From Mobilitalea sibirica (lineage in GTDB: Bacteria > Bacillota > Clostridia > Lachnospirales > Lachnospiraceae): a DNA stretch of 64,000 nt. Position 1 is the first letter of the stretch. Every line of letters begins with the position of its first letter. The notes beneath the pieces were generated by a model. It was not told the DNA's origin and ran no database searches. It saw only the letters and a program-made list of their open reading frames with translations. The position numbers were made by a program, and so were the translations under genes. The stretch lies in the NCBI RefSeq assembly GCF_015999265.1, contig NZ_JAEAGR010000002.1, forward strand, positions 186,001 to 250,000, written 5' to 3'. This document shows, piece after piece, positions 51,738 to 60,157 of this stretch.

Positions 51738-54091
51738 AGATAGCATACGGCAACAGCCGAATGGATAAAAGGTGGAAGAACAGTGATATCAGTTGGGAGG
51801 ATTTCTGCTCCCGTGTTAAGACCACACAGCGTACCACTGAAACCGTGGAAGAATACCGAAAGATGAAAAAGGGTGGGCAGGATTCAATCAAAGATGTCGG
51901 CGGTTTTGTCGGTGGTCACTTAAAAGACGGCAGACGGAAAAAAGGCAACGTGCTGTCACGCTCCATGCTAACCCTTGATATGGACTATGGCACAAGCGGT
52001 ATATGGGGTGAACTCTGCACATTCTTTCCATATCAGTGCTGTATTTATTCTACCCATAAGCATACCCCAGAAAATCCAAGGCTTAGGCTGATCATTCCCC
52101 TATCCCGCGATGTGGGAGAGGAAGAATATGCTGCAGTCAGCCGTATGGTCGCAAAGGAGGTAGGCATTGACCTTTTTGATGACACTACCTATGAACCGGA
52201 AAGACTGATGTATTGGCCATCTACATCAAGAAACGGTGAGTTTATATATGAAGAAAAAGACGGCTCACTCCTTGACCCGGAAGTGTTTCTTAATAAATAT
52301 GATGATTGGCATGACACAAGTACCTGGCCTGTATCCTCAAGGCAATCAGAGGTAATAGAACGTTCATTAAAAGAACAAGCTGACCCGCTTTCCAAGGAAG
52401 GTGTGGTCGGCACTTTCTGCCGTACCTATTCAGTAACAGATGCGATTGAAAAGTTTCTGGAGGATGTATATGAACCTTCAGCAATGACAGGCAGATATGA
52501 TTATATGCCGGCTGACTCAAGTGCAGGTGTCATTATCTATGATGATAAGTTTGCTTATTCCCACCACGCGACAGATCCAGCAAGCGGGAGACTTCTTAAT
52601 GCTTTTGATCTTGTCCGTATTCATAAGTTTGGCAATTTGGATGACAGAGCATCGGAGGCTACATCTCCGAGTAAGCTGCCATCCTATGTTGCTATGTGTG
52701 AATTTGCTATTAAGGACGATGAAGTAAAGGCTCAGTTTGCCAAAGAGCGTATGGATCAGGCAACGGCTGAATTTACTGAGGACACTTGGCAGACGGCACT
52801 TGAACTTGATAAACAAGGTAAGATTAAGGACACCCTCGACAACATCGTCCTTATTATCCGAAATGACCCGGAGCTTCAGTCCCTTGCCTTTAACAAACAT
52901 CGTGACGGTATTGATGCAAGAAACGGTCTACCTTGGAGCCAGATGAAGGAAGGGTGGAATGACTCGGACAATGCCGCCCTAAAAGTGTATATATCTAATA
53001 AATATGGGGTCTACTCCCCAACTAAGACGAAAGATGCGATTCTTGCTGTGGCAGCAGAGCGAGCCTATCATCCTATAAAAGAATACCTCGATAACCTTTC
53101 GGATTGGGATGGTATTGACAGAGTTGAAACTCTGCTTGTTGATTATTTCGGAGCAACGGACAATTCCTATACAAAAGCCGTTACAAGAAAGACAATGGTT
53201 GCTGCGGTAGCACGCATTTATCATCCAGGCACAAAGTTTGATAGTGTACTTATCCTTAATGGTCCACAGGGAATCGGCAAATCAACCTTCTTTGCGAAAC
53301 TTGCAGGAGATTGGTTTTCTGATAGCTTGACCCTAACGGATATGAAGGATAAAGCCGGTCCCGAAAAACTGCAGGGATATTGGATGCTGGAACTTGGGGA
53401 ACTTGCCGGAATGCGTAAGACCGATGTGGAAGTTGTGAAATCCTTTATATCAAGGTGTGATGACAAATACCGTGCCAGCTACGGTGTCAATGTAGAAAGC
53501 CATCCCCGTCAGTGTGTAATTGTAGGTTCTACCAATGCAGAGAGTGGATTTCTTCGAGATATTACGGGCAACAGACGGTTCTGGCCAGTTCGTATCAGTG
53601 GTAACGGTAAGAAGAAAGCCTGGCAGATGTCTGTTTATGATGTTGAGCAGATATGGGCAGAAACACTGGTGCTTTATGAGAAGGGCGAAAAACTCTACCT
53701 TGAAGGTGATGATGTGCATTTAGCTACCAGTGAGCAGGATGATGCCATGGAAAGTGATGAGCGTGAAGGGCTGGTCCGTACTTATCTCGATACGCTTTTG
53801 CCGGAGGATTGGGATACCATGTCAGCTTACGAGCGTAGAAACTTCCTAAACGGTAGTGAATTTGGTGGAGAATCTCATGTTGGTACGGTAGAACGTACCC
53901 TTGTTTGTAATATGGAAATCTGGTGCGAATGCTTCGGTAAAGAGGCGGCAGCCATGAAACCTGCAGACTCTTATGCCATCGCAGGCATTATGAAGAAGAT
54001 CGGTGATTGGAACAAGTACACCGGGAACAAGAACGGAACAAGCAATTTTCCGATTTACGGCAAGCAACGTTGTTACGAGCGAAAAAGGTAA
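51734..54091 (+). CDS. VapE-family primase/helicase (prophage replication protein)
   Basis: Protein of 785 residues. The N-terminal third resembles a primase-polymerase-like region (MLTLDMDYGTSG, CCIYSTHKHTPENPRLRLIIPL), and the C-terminal half is a virulence-associated E/SF3-like helicase with Walker A GPQGIGKST (510-518), an acidic Walker B-like segment LELGELAG and the sensor-type VIVGSTNAESGFLRDITGNRRFW. It probably initiates or supports prophage DNA replication. The ATG overlaps the previous stop. Confidence 0.9.
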   Translation: MKIAYGNSRMDKRWKNSDISWEDFCSRVKTTQRTTETVEEYRKMKKGGQDSIKDVGGFVGGHLKDGRRKKGNVLSRSMLTLDMDYGTSGIWGELCTFFPYQCCIYSTHKHTPENPRLRLIIPLSRDVGEEEYAAVSRMVAKEVGIDLFDDTTYEPERLMYWPSTSRNGEFIYEEKDGSLLDPEVFLNKYDDWHDTSTWPVSSRQSEVIERSLKEQADPLSKEGVVGTFCRTYSVTDAIEKFLEDVYEPSAMTGRYDYMPADSSAGVIIYDDKFAYSHHATDPASGRLLNAFDLVRIHKFGNLDDRASEATSPSKLPSYVAMCEFAIKDDEVKAQFAKERMDQATAEFTEDTWQTALELDKQGKIKDTLDNIVLIIRNDPELQSLAFNKHRDGIDARNGLPWSQMKEGWNDSDNAALKVYISNKYGVYSPTKTKDAILAVAAERAYHPIKEYLDNLSDWDGIDRVETLLVDYFGATDNSYTKAVTRKTMVAAVARIYHPGTKFDSVLILNGPQGIGKSTFFAKLAGDWFSDSLTLTDMKDKAGPEKLQGYWMLELGELAGMRKTDVEVVKSFISRCDDKYRASYGVNVESHPRQCVIVGSTNAESGFLRDITGNRRFWPVRISGNGKKKAWQMSVYDVEQIWAETLVLYEKGEKLYLEGDDVHLATSEQDDAMESDEREGLVRTYLDTLLPEDWDTMSAYERRNFLNGSEFGGESHVGTVERTLVCNMEIWCECFGKEAAAMKPADSYAIAGIMKKIGDWNKYTGNKNGTSNFPIYGKQRCYERKR

Positions 54092-54305
54092 AGGTAGTTC
54101 CTTGTTCTTTAGTTGTTTCCTATAGTTGTTTTCTTAAAACCGTAGCAAATATCGATACTTCGGCTTAATGGGAATAACAGGAACAAGACTTTTACTACTT
54201 AGTAATAAATAAAAAAGTAATAGTAGAAATGTTGTGTGTGCGCGCATATAGGAAAAATCGTTCAAAGTTGTGCCTGTTGTTCCCCAATAAGAAATGGAGG
54301 ACATT

Positions 54306-54593
54306 ATGCAAGAAAAATATATAGAGCAAAAATTGATAGCAGCAGTTAAAAACATGGGAGGCATTGCCCCGAAGTTTGTAAGTCCAGGATTTAATGGTAT
54401 GCCAGACCGCCTTGTGCTACTTCCTATGGGTAGAATCGCATTTATTGAATTAAAAGCACCGGGCAAAATGATGCGTCCTCTGCAAGTAAGGCGAAAAAGA
54501 CAACTGGAAGCGTTAGGTTTTTCAGTTTACTGCATTGATAGCGTAGAGCAGATTGATGAAGTGTTACGAACGATGGGAGGTGATGCCGAATGA
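54306..54593 (+). CDS. VRR-NUC domain nuclease
   Basis: Protein of 95 residues with the virus-type replication-repair nuclease fold: an N-terminal helix (YIEQKLIAAVKNMGG), the active-site strands GFNGMPDRLVLLP and AFIELKAPGKMMRPLQ (Asp, then Glu-x-Lys), and a closing QRRQLEAL-like helix. The pairing with a SNF2 helicase downstream is standard in phages. GGAGGA (54295-54300) precedes 54306; an ATG at 54294 is in frame but lacks a ribosome site. Confidence 0.92.
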   Translation: MQEKYIEQKLIAAVKNMGGIAPKFVSPGFNGMPDRLVLLPMGRIAFIELKAPGKMMRPLQVRRKRQLEALGFSVYCIDSVEQIDEVLRTMGGDAE

Positions 54594-55947
54594 AGTTCAT
54601 ACCACATGATTATCAGCAGTATACAATTGATTTTATCGAGAGCAAGCCAATATCTGCAATATTCCTTGATATGGGCTTAGGTTAGGAAAAACGGCAATCA
54701 CTCTTACTGCATTGTTTGACCTATGTCTTGATAAATTTGAAATAAGAAAGGTTCTTGTGATTGCGCCATTAAGAGTTGCATCTCAAACATGGCCTGCGGA
54801 AATAAAAAAGTGGAATCACCTCAAAGGCTTATCTTACTCTGTGGCTGTAGGAACGGAAAAAGATAGAATCAATGCCCTTTTGAAAAGAGCCACCATTTAT
54901 ATCATTAATCGTGAAAATGTAGACTGGCTTGTCAACAAAAGCGGTATTCCCTTTGACTTCGATATGGTTGTCATCGATGAGTTATCTTCTTTTAAGTCCT
55001 ATGGTGCAAAGCGATTTAAAAGCCTTCTGAAAGTAAGACCATCTGTAAGAAGAATTGTAGGTTTGACGGGAACACCTTCAAGTAACGGACTTATGGATTT
55101 ATGGGCAGAGTTTCGTGTCCTTGATTTAGGTCAAAGACTTGGAAGGTACATAACCCACTACCGTAGCGCCTACTTTGTACCAGATAAGCGAAATGCTGAG
55201 ATTATCTTTTCATATAAGCCACTACCGGGTGCTGAAGAAAAGATATACAGCCAAATATCTGATATTACGATATCCATGAAGTCTGATGATTATCTTAAAA
55301 TGCCTGAATGCGTCATAAATGAAGTACCTGTTTATCTCAGTGAAAAAGAATGGAGCATTTATTCGGATTTCCGAGATGAGATGGTTGCAAATTTAGGTAA
55401 CGAGGAAATCGATGCAGTAAATGCTGCAGTGCTTTCCGGCAAACTCCTGCAGATGGCCAACGGTGCCGTCTATGATGATAAAAACAAGGCGCATTTGATT
55501 CATGACAGAAAGCTTGATGCACTGGAGGACTTGATTGAAGGAGCAAACGGAAAACCGGTGCTTGTTGCCTACTGGTATAAGCATGACCTGGAGCGAATCC
55601 AGAAGAGATTTCCCGTTAGGCAGATAAAGACATCGAAGGATATTGAAGATTGGAATAACGGCAGTATCCCTATCGCTGTTATTCACCCGGCAAGTGCAGG
55701 ACACGGTCTCAATCTTCAAAGTGGCGGTTCTACCCTTATATGGTTTGGACTTACCTGGTCTTTAGAGTTGTATCAGCAAACCAATGCCCGCCTTTATAGG
55801 CAAGGTCAAAATGAAACGGTTGTGATTCACCACATTATTGCCAAAGACACCATAGATGAAGATGTTATGGCCGCACTTACAAGAAAAGAAAAAACACAAG
55901 CCTCTTTAATTGAAGCTGTAAAAGCAAAATTGGAGGTGTTGCGATGA
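54590..55947 (+). pseudogene. SNF2-family DNA helicase, frameshifted in Walker A
   Basis: The frame starts at 54590 (overlapping the nuclease stop) and reads MKFIPHDYQQYTIDFIESKP, then FLDMGLG, and stops at 54686. The helicase motif I should read MGLGKT; here TTAGG is directly duplicated (54677-54681 and 54682-54686), which shifts the frame by five bases. After the duplication the normal protein continues in another frame with KTAITLTALFDL and helicase motifs VVIDELSSFK, GLTGTPSSNG, HPASAGHGLN and QTNARLYRQGQ up to 55947. Without the duplication it would be a complete phage SNF2 helicase of about 450 residues. Either the gene is dead or the assembly has an error here. Confidence 0.88.
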
Positions 55948-56168
55948 CCGACCCTTATGAGCAACTTGCAAATGCTATTATCCTGCAAGCTGTCAAGGAT
56001 TATAGGGATGCACTAAAGAAACTGAAAAAACGTCGCCGCTATGATTCTGCGAAGGACATGATATCCGAGGTGGAGAGGTTCTTCCATTCTGATTGGTATA
56101 GAGAACTTACCTCTGTTGATGGGAATTTCCTAATCAAAAATTTAAGATTGGAGGTAAGTAAAGGATGA
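55944..56168 (+). CDS. Small phage protein, unknown function
   Basis: Protein of 74 residues overlapping its neighbours by four bases on both sides. It is basic in the middle (DALKKLKKRRRYDSAKDMISEVERFFHSDW) and helical, ending in a short tail. Proteins of this kind sit between the SNF2 helicase and the ArpU-like regulator in many Clostridia prophages. No function can be assigned. Confidence 0.8.
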   Translation: MTDPYEQLANAIILQAVKDYRDALKKLKKRRRYDSAKDMISEVERFFHSDWYRELTSVDGNFLIKNLRLEVSKG

Positions 56169-56590
56169 AAGTAAAGGAATATTTACACCAAGCATATCGG
56201 CTTGATAAAAGAATACAATCTGACATTGAGGAAATGGAGTGCCTTAGAGAAATGGCAACAAGTGTATCATCACCAAGCTGGGATGAGAAGGTGCAAACTT
56301 CACGAAGTACAGATGCAAAGTTTGTAAGATGTTTAGAGCGGATTATAGATTTAGAAAGTAAAATAAATGCTGAGGTGGATAACCTTGTAGCACTCAAAGA
56401 GCAGATAAGGTGTGTTATAAACGAGGTTGCAGACACGGATGAACGCATGGTCTTACGCTATCGGTATGTGCATAACTTCACCTGGGAGCAAATCGGTGAT
56501 GAACTCAATGCCGATAGAACAACAGTTTATAGGTGGCACAATGCAGCACTTAACCATGTAACTCTTCCTGAAAATCCTATTAAAATATAG
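56165..56590 (+). CDS. DUF1492/ArpU-like phage transcriptional regulator
   Basis: Protein of 141 residues with a long N-terminal coiled coil and a C-terminal sigma region 4-like helix-turn-helix (RMVLRYRYVHNFTWEQIGDELNADRTTVYRWHNAAL). Proteins of this type (ArpU, RinA-like) switch on late phage genes. It is the last gene of the early cluster, directly before a terminator and the packaging genes, which fits a late activator. Confidence 0.87.
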   Translation: MKVKEYLHQAYRLDKRIQSDIEEMECLREMATSVSSPSWDEKVQTSRSTDAKFVRCLERIIDLESKINAEVDNLVALKEQIRCVINEVADTDERMVLRYRYVHNFTWEQIGDELNADRTTVYRWHNAALNHVTLPENPIKI

Positions 56591-56669
56591 TTTGCACATT
56601 CTGCAACACTTTGCAACAAGATACCACTATTGCATCTATGTTATTATATAATCAGCAAAATAGATTCCA

Positions 56670-56700
56670 AGCCTTGTGGGTTCGCCCTGCAGGGCTTTTT
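56670..56700 (+). terminator. Terminator with TTCG tetraloop before the packaging genes
   Basis: GCCTTGTGGG and CCCTGCAGGGC pair around a TTCG loop (56681-56684), followed by five T. It separates the early cluster from the HNH gene. Confidence 0.75.
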
Positions 56701-56725
56701 CTATGCCCAAAAGCGAGGTGAAATG

Positions 56726-57085
56726 ATGCCCTATAAACCAAAGCGTCCTTGTGCTTATCCCGGCTGCGGTCGGCTTGCTGAACGTGAGCAATACTGTGCC
56801 GAGCATCAAAAGGCAATGGACAAACATTACAACCAGTATGAACGTGACCCTTTCTCCAATAAAAGATACGGTCGTGCTTGGAAACGCATTCGTGACCGCT
56901 ACATCAAATCGCATCCTCTTTGTGAGGAGTGCGAGAAACAAGGCAGTCTCACTCCAGCCGAAGAGGTACACCACATCCTCCCCTTATCCAAAGGCGGAGG
57001 TAATGAGAAGAGTAATCTCATGGCTCTTTGTAAATCCTGTCACTCTCGAATCACTGTCGAAAGCGGTGACCGGTGGGGGCGGTAA
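56726..57085 (+). CDS. Phage HNH endonuclease
   Basis: Protein of 119 residues. A zinc-type N-terminus (CAYPGCGRLAEREQYCAEH) is followed by the HNH core: CEECEKQG, VHHILPLSKGGGNEKSNLMALCKSCHSR (two Cys pairs, His-His, Asn and His). In HK97-like phages an HNH nuclease next to the small terminase is needed for cleavage at cos. GAGGTG lies upstream; the second of two adjacent ATG codons (56726) is taken. Confidence 0.92.
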   Translation: MPYKPKRPCAYPGCGRLAEREQYCAEHQKAMDKHYNQYERDPFSNKRYGRAWKRIRDRYIKSHPLCEECEKQGSLTPAEEVHHILPLSKGGGNEKSNLMALCKSCHSRITVESGDRWGR

Positions 57086-57189
57086 AATCTCTAAAACTTT
57101 TTAAAGCGGACAGCGGCGTGGGGCTTCGTGTGAAAAAATGCGGTTTCAAACGAGGGAATAGCCTGGGCCCTGCAAAGTGAGGTGATTAT
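57086..57189. other. Candidate phage cos region
   Basis: About 100 bp between the HNH nuclease and the small terminase genes, GC-rich with GCGGACAGCGGCGTGGGGCT followed by an A-rich run. This is the usual place of the packaging (cos) site in phages with this gene order. The cut site cannot be read from sequence alone. The terminase RBS (GTGAGGTGAT) ends it. Confidence 0.35.
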
Positions 57190-57741
57190 ATGGCAAAAGA
57201 CGGTACAAATCGAGGTGGCGCTCGTGTTGGTGCAGGTGCAAAAAAGAAACCACTGGCTGACAAAATCGCCGAAGGCAATCCGGGAGGCAGGAAACTGACC
57301 GTGATGGAATTTAATGATACTGCAGACCTTAAAGGCCTTGAGATGCCCGAGCCAAATAAAATGCTTGAAGCTATACAAAAAGATGGCAAGGCTCTGGTTG
57401 CAGGTGAAATATACAGAAATACATGGCAGTGGTTAAATGAACGTGGGTGTGCCGTTCTCGTCTCGCCACAGCTATTGGAGCGATATGCCATGAGCGTGGC
57501 ACGTTGGATTCAATGTGAGGAAGCGGTAACTGAATATGGCTTTTTAGCAAAACACCCAACTACGGGTAATGCCATTCAAAGTCCTTATGTGGCGATGGGT
57601 CAAAATTACATGAACCAAACAAACCGGTTGTGGATGGAGATATTCCAGATCGTCAAAGAAAACTGCACCGGTGAATATAGCGGCACTAATCCACAGGACG
57701 ATGTAATGGAGCGTCTGCTCACAGCAAGGCGAGGAAAATAA
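57190..57741 (+). CDS. Phage terminase small subunit (P27 family)
   Basis: Protein of 183 residues. The N-terminal basic Gly-rich part (MAKDGTNRGGARVGAGAKKK) and EGNPGGRKL are typical of P27-type small terminases; helical segments with LERYAMSVARWIQCEEAV and IQSPYVAMGQNYMNQTNRLWMEIFQ (split here over two halves) follow. It recognises phage DNA for packaging. The large subunit is not yet seen in this window and should lie further right. Confidence 0.88.
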   Translation: MAKDGTNRGGARVGAGAKKKPLADKIAEGNPGGRKLTVMEFNDTADLKGLEMPEPNKMLEAIQKDGKALVAGEIYRNTWQWLNERGCAVLVSPQLLERYAMSVARWIQCEEAVTEYGFLAKHPTTGNAIQSPYVAMGQNYMNQTNRLWMEIFQIVKENCTGEYSGTNPQDDVMERLLTARRGK

Positions 57742-57759
57742 ATAAGATAGGAGAAAAAT

Positions 57760-58938
57760 ATGATTACTTATAAAACAGCAGAAAGTGTTTGTGCTGGGCA
57801 TCCGGATAAGCTTTGTGACCTCATTGCTGATAATATTCTGGATGCTTGTATGCGTAAAGATAAAGCTTCTCGTGTGGCCTGTGAGGTCATGGCTACTAAA
57901 GGAAAAATTATCGTGGCGGGCGAAATCACCTGCAGCGGTAAAGTGGATATCCGTTTCATCGCAAAAAATGTACTTCGAGAGGTCGGATATAATCCCTGGA
58001 AGTTCACAGTATTTGTGTTCGTACATCAGCAAAGTGCTGATATTGCAGCGGGTGTAGATACTGCACTTGAAGTGCGAAATGGTATTACTGACCCGTATGG
58101 TTCAATAGGAGCCGGTGATCAAGGTACGGTTTACGGTTATGCAACAAACGAAACCAATAAGAACCTTCCCCTCCCAGTTGTGCTTTCTCATCGTATCGTA
58201 AAGCGTATTGATGATTGCCGTAAAGGAAAACTCATTAAAGGAATTCTACCGGATGGCAAAGCGCAGGTTACTGTGGAATATGAGGACGGTAAGCCAAGAC
58301 GTGTAAAAACGATTGTAGTTTCAGTCCAGCATGATAAAGACAAAACCCAGGAAGAACTGAGTTCGGATATCCGAAATAATGTACTTTGGCAGTGCTTTGA
58401 AGATTTTCCATTTGATAATGGTACCGAAATTCTTATTAACCCCTCCGGAAGATTTGTCGAGGGTGGTCCTGCTGCCGACACAGGATTGACTGGCAGAAAA
58501 ATCATGGTCGATACCTATGGTGGCCTTGCATCCCACGGCGGAGGTGCCCTTTGTGGCAAGGACCCGACTAAGGTTGACCGAAGTGGTGCCTACATGGCAC
58601 GGTATATTGCGAAGAATATTGTTTGGAGCGGTCTTGCAGAAAAATGTGAGGTCGCTCTTTCTTATGCCATAGGAAAGGCAAACCCTGTGGCTGTTGATGT
58701 GACTTCCTTTGGTACAGGTAAGATCACAGATGATCAGCTTTCTAATATTGTGCAGGAAGTGTTTAACCTCAGACCTGCTGCAATCATTGAAAAACTACAC
58801 TTAAGAAATGCCGTCTATTCCGATACAGCGGTTTACGGACATTTTAACTCCAGTCTGTTCCCCTGGGAGAATGTCAATATGTACACAAATTTGAGAAAGG
58901 CGGCTGAATTATATGCAGATAGAAAAATTGAAAACTGA
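57760..58938 (+). CDS. metK: Phage-encoded S-adenosylmethionine synthetase
   Basis: Full-length methionine adenosyltransferase of 392 residues, making SAM from methionine and ATP. Motifs present: ESVCAGHPDKLCD (His of the active site), GSIGAGDQGTVYGYATNE, HDKDKT, DTYGGLASHGGGALCGKDPTKVDRS and the C-terminal FNSSLFPWE. It differs from host MetK in many positions (for example CAGHPDKLCD for SEGHPDKVCD). It lies between the terminase small subunit and two DNA methyltransferase genes, and overlaps the next gene by 26 bp, so it probably boosts SAM for phage DNA methylation. Confidence 0.93.
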   Translation: MITYKTAESVCAGHPDKLCDLIADNILDACMRKDKASRVACEVMATKGKIIVAGEITCSGKVDIRFIAKNVLREVGYNPWKFTVFVFVHQQSADIAAGVDTALEVRNGITDPYGSIGAGDQGTVYGYATNETNKNLPLPVVLSHRIVKRIDDCRKGKLIKGILPDGKAQVTVEYEDGKPRRVKTIVVSVQHDKDKTQEELSSDIRNNVLWQCFEDFPFDNGTEILINPSGRFVEGGPAADTGLTGRKIMVDTYGGLASHGGGALCGKDPTKVDRSGAYMARYIAKNIVWSGLAEKCEVALSYAIGKANPVAVDVTSFGTGKITDDQLSNIVQEVFNLRPAAIIEKLHLRNAVYSDTAVYGHFNSSLFPWENVNMYTNLRKAAELYADRKIEN

Positions 58939-60157
58939 GCTATTGATTCCAGCCGACTATAATCCTCGTAAAGACTTGAAACCAGGTGACCCGGAATACG
59001 AAAAGCTAAAACGCTCCATCGAACAATTCGGTTATGTTGAACCCGTTATATGGAATAAAACCACATCTCATGTTGTCGGTGGACATCAGCGTTTGAAGGT
59101 GCTACTTGATATGGGTATCACTGAAGTTGAGTGTGTGGTTATCGAGATGAACGAGGAAAAAGAAAAGGCACTCAATATCGCCCTTAATAAAATAAGCGGT
59201 GACTGGGATAAAGACAAATTGATGCTTTTAATTGCTGACCTGCAAGGAGCCGACTTTGATGTTTCCCTTACCGGATTTGAGCCTGCTGAACTGGATGCGT
59301 TGTTTAAGGATTCGCTTAAGGATGGCATTCATGAAGATGACTTCGATGTAGATGCAGAACTGCAAAAGCCTGCAGTCACCAAGCAAGGTGATGTTTGGAG
59401 GCTCGGACAGCACAGGCTTGTTTGCGGTGATTCCACTAAGACTGACACTTTCAATCTTCTAATGGATGGCAAACTTGCAAACCTTGTTGTAACCGACCCT
59501 CCGTACAACGTCAACTATGAAGGATCAGCGGGCAAAATCAAAAACGATAACTTGGGCAATGAAGCGTTCTATACATTCCTGCTCTCAGCTTTTCAAAACA
59601 CTGAAGTAGCAATGGCGAAGGATGCTTCTATTTATGTATTTCATGCGGATACTGAAGGTTTGAATTTCAGAAAGGCATTCTCAGATGCTGGTTTCTATCT
59701 TTCCGGTACTTGCATATGGAAAAAGCAGTCGCTTGTTCTTGGCCGCTCCCCTTATCAATGGCAGCATGAGCCTGTTCTTTTTGGTTGGAAGAAGTCCGGC
59801 AAGCACAACTGGTATGCCGATAGAAAGCAGACCACTATATGGGAATTTGAAAAGCCAAAGAAAAATGCTGACCATCCGACAATGAAACCGGTAGCATTGG
59901 TAGCGTATCCAATTTTAAATAGCAGTTTGTCTAATTGTATTGTACTCGATCCATTCGGCGGAAGTGGTTCTACCCTTATCGCTTGTGAGCAAACGGACAG
60001 GATATGCTATACCATCGAACTGGATGAAAAATACTGCGACGTCATTGTGAAGAGATATATTGAGCAAGTCGGAAACCCCGATGGTGTATTTCTTTTGAGA
60101 GATGGATCTGAAATCAGATATAGTGATCTGCCGGAGGTGAGTGCAGATGAGGCCTAA
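58913..60157 (+). CDS. ParB-like nuclease domain fused to N4/N6 DNA methyltransferase
   Basis: Protein of 414 residues. Residues 1-125 form a ParB-like domain (YNPRKDLKPGDPEYEKLKRS, VVGGHQRLKVLLDMG). Residues 160-400 are an amino-methyltransferase of the beta order, with VVTDPPYNV (DPPY at 195-198) before the SAM motif LDPFGGSGSTLIACE. It should methylate adenine N6 or cytosine N4. It overlaps metK upstream, and its 3' end overlaps the next methyltransferase. Confidence 0.92.
   Translation: MQIEKLKTELLIPADYNPRKDLKPGDPEYEKLKRSIEQFGYVEPVIWNKTTSHVVGGHQRLKVLLDMGITEVECVVIEMNEEKEKALNIALNKISGDWDKDKLMLLIADLQGADFDVSLTGFEPAELDALFKDSLKDGIHEDDFDVDAELQKPAVTKQGDVWRLGQHRLVCGDSTKTDTFNLLMDGKLANLVVTDPPYNVNYEGSAGKIKNDNLGNEAFYTFLLSAFQNTEVAMAKDASIYVFHADTEGLNFRKAFSDAGFYLSGTCIWKKQSLVLGRSPYQWQHEPVLFGWKKSGKHNWYADRKQTTIWEFEKPKKNADHPTMKPVALVAYPILNSSLSNCIVLDPFGGSGSTLIACEQTDRICYTIELDEKYCDVIVKRYIEQVGNPDGVFLLRDGSEIRYSDLPEVSADEA

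Noticed and set aside
52517..52900. 127-codon minus-strand frame
   Set aside because: Antisense inside the VapE gene; the opposite strand carries recognisable domains.
54712..55947. Independent helicase gene starting at the ATG at 54712
   Set aside because: The true N-terminus is in frame upstream at 54590; the ATG only appears because of the TTAGG duplication, and the shortened protein would lack Walker A.
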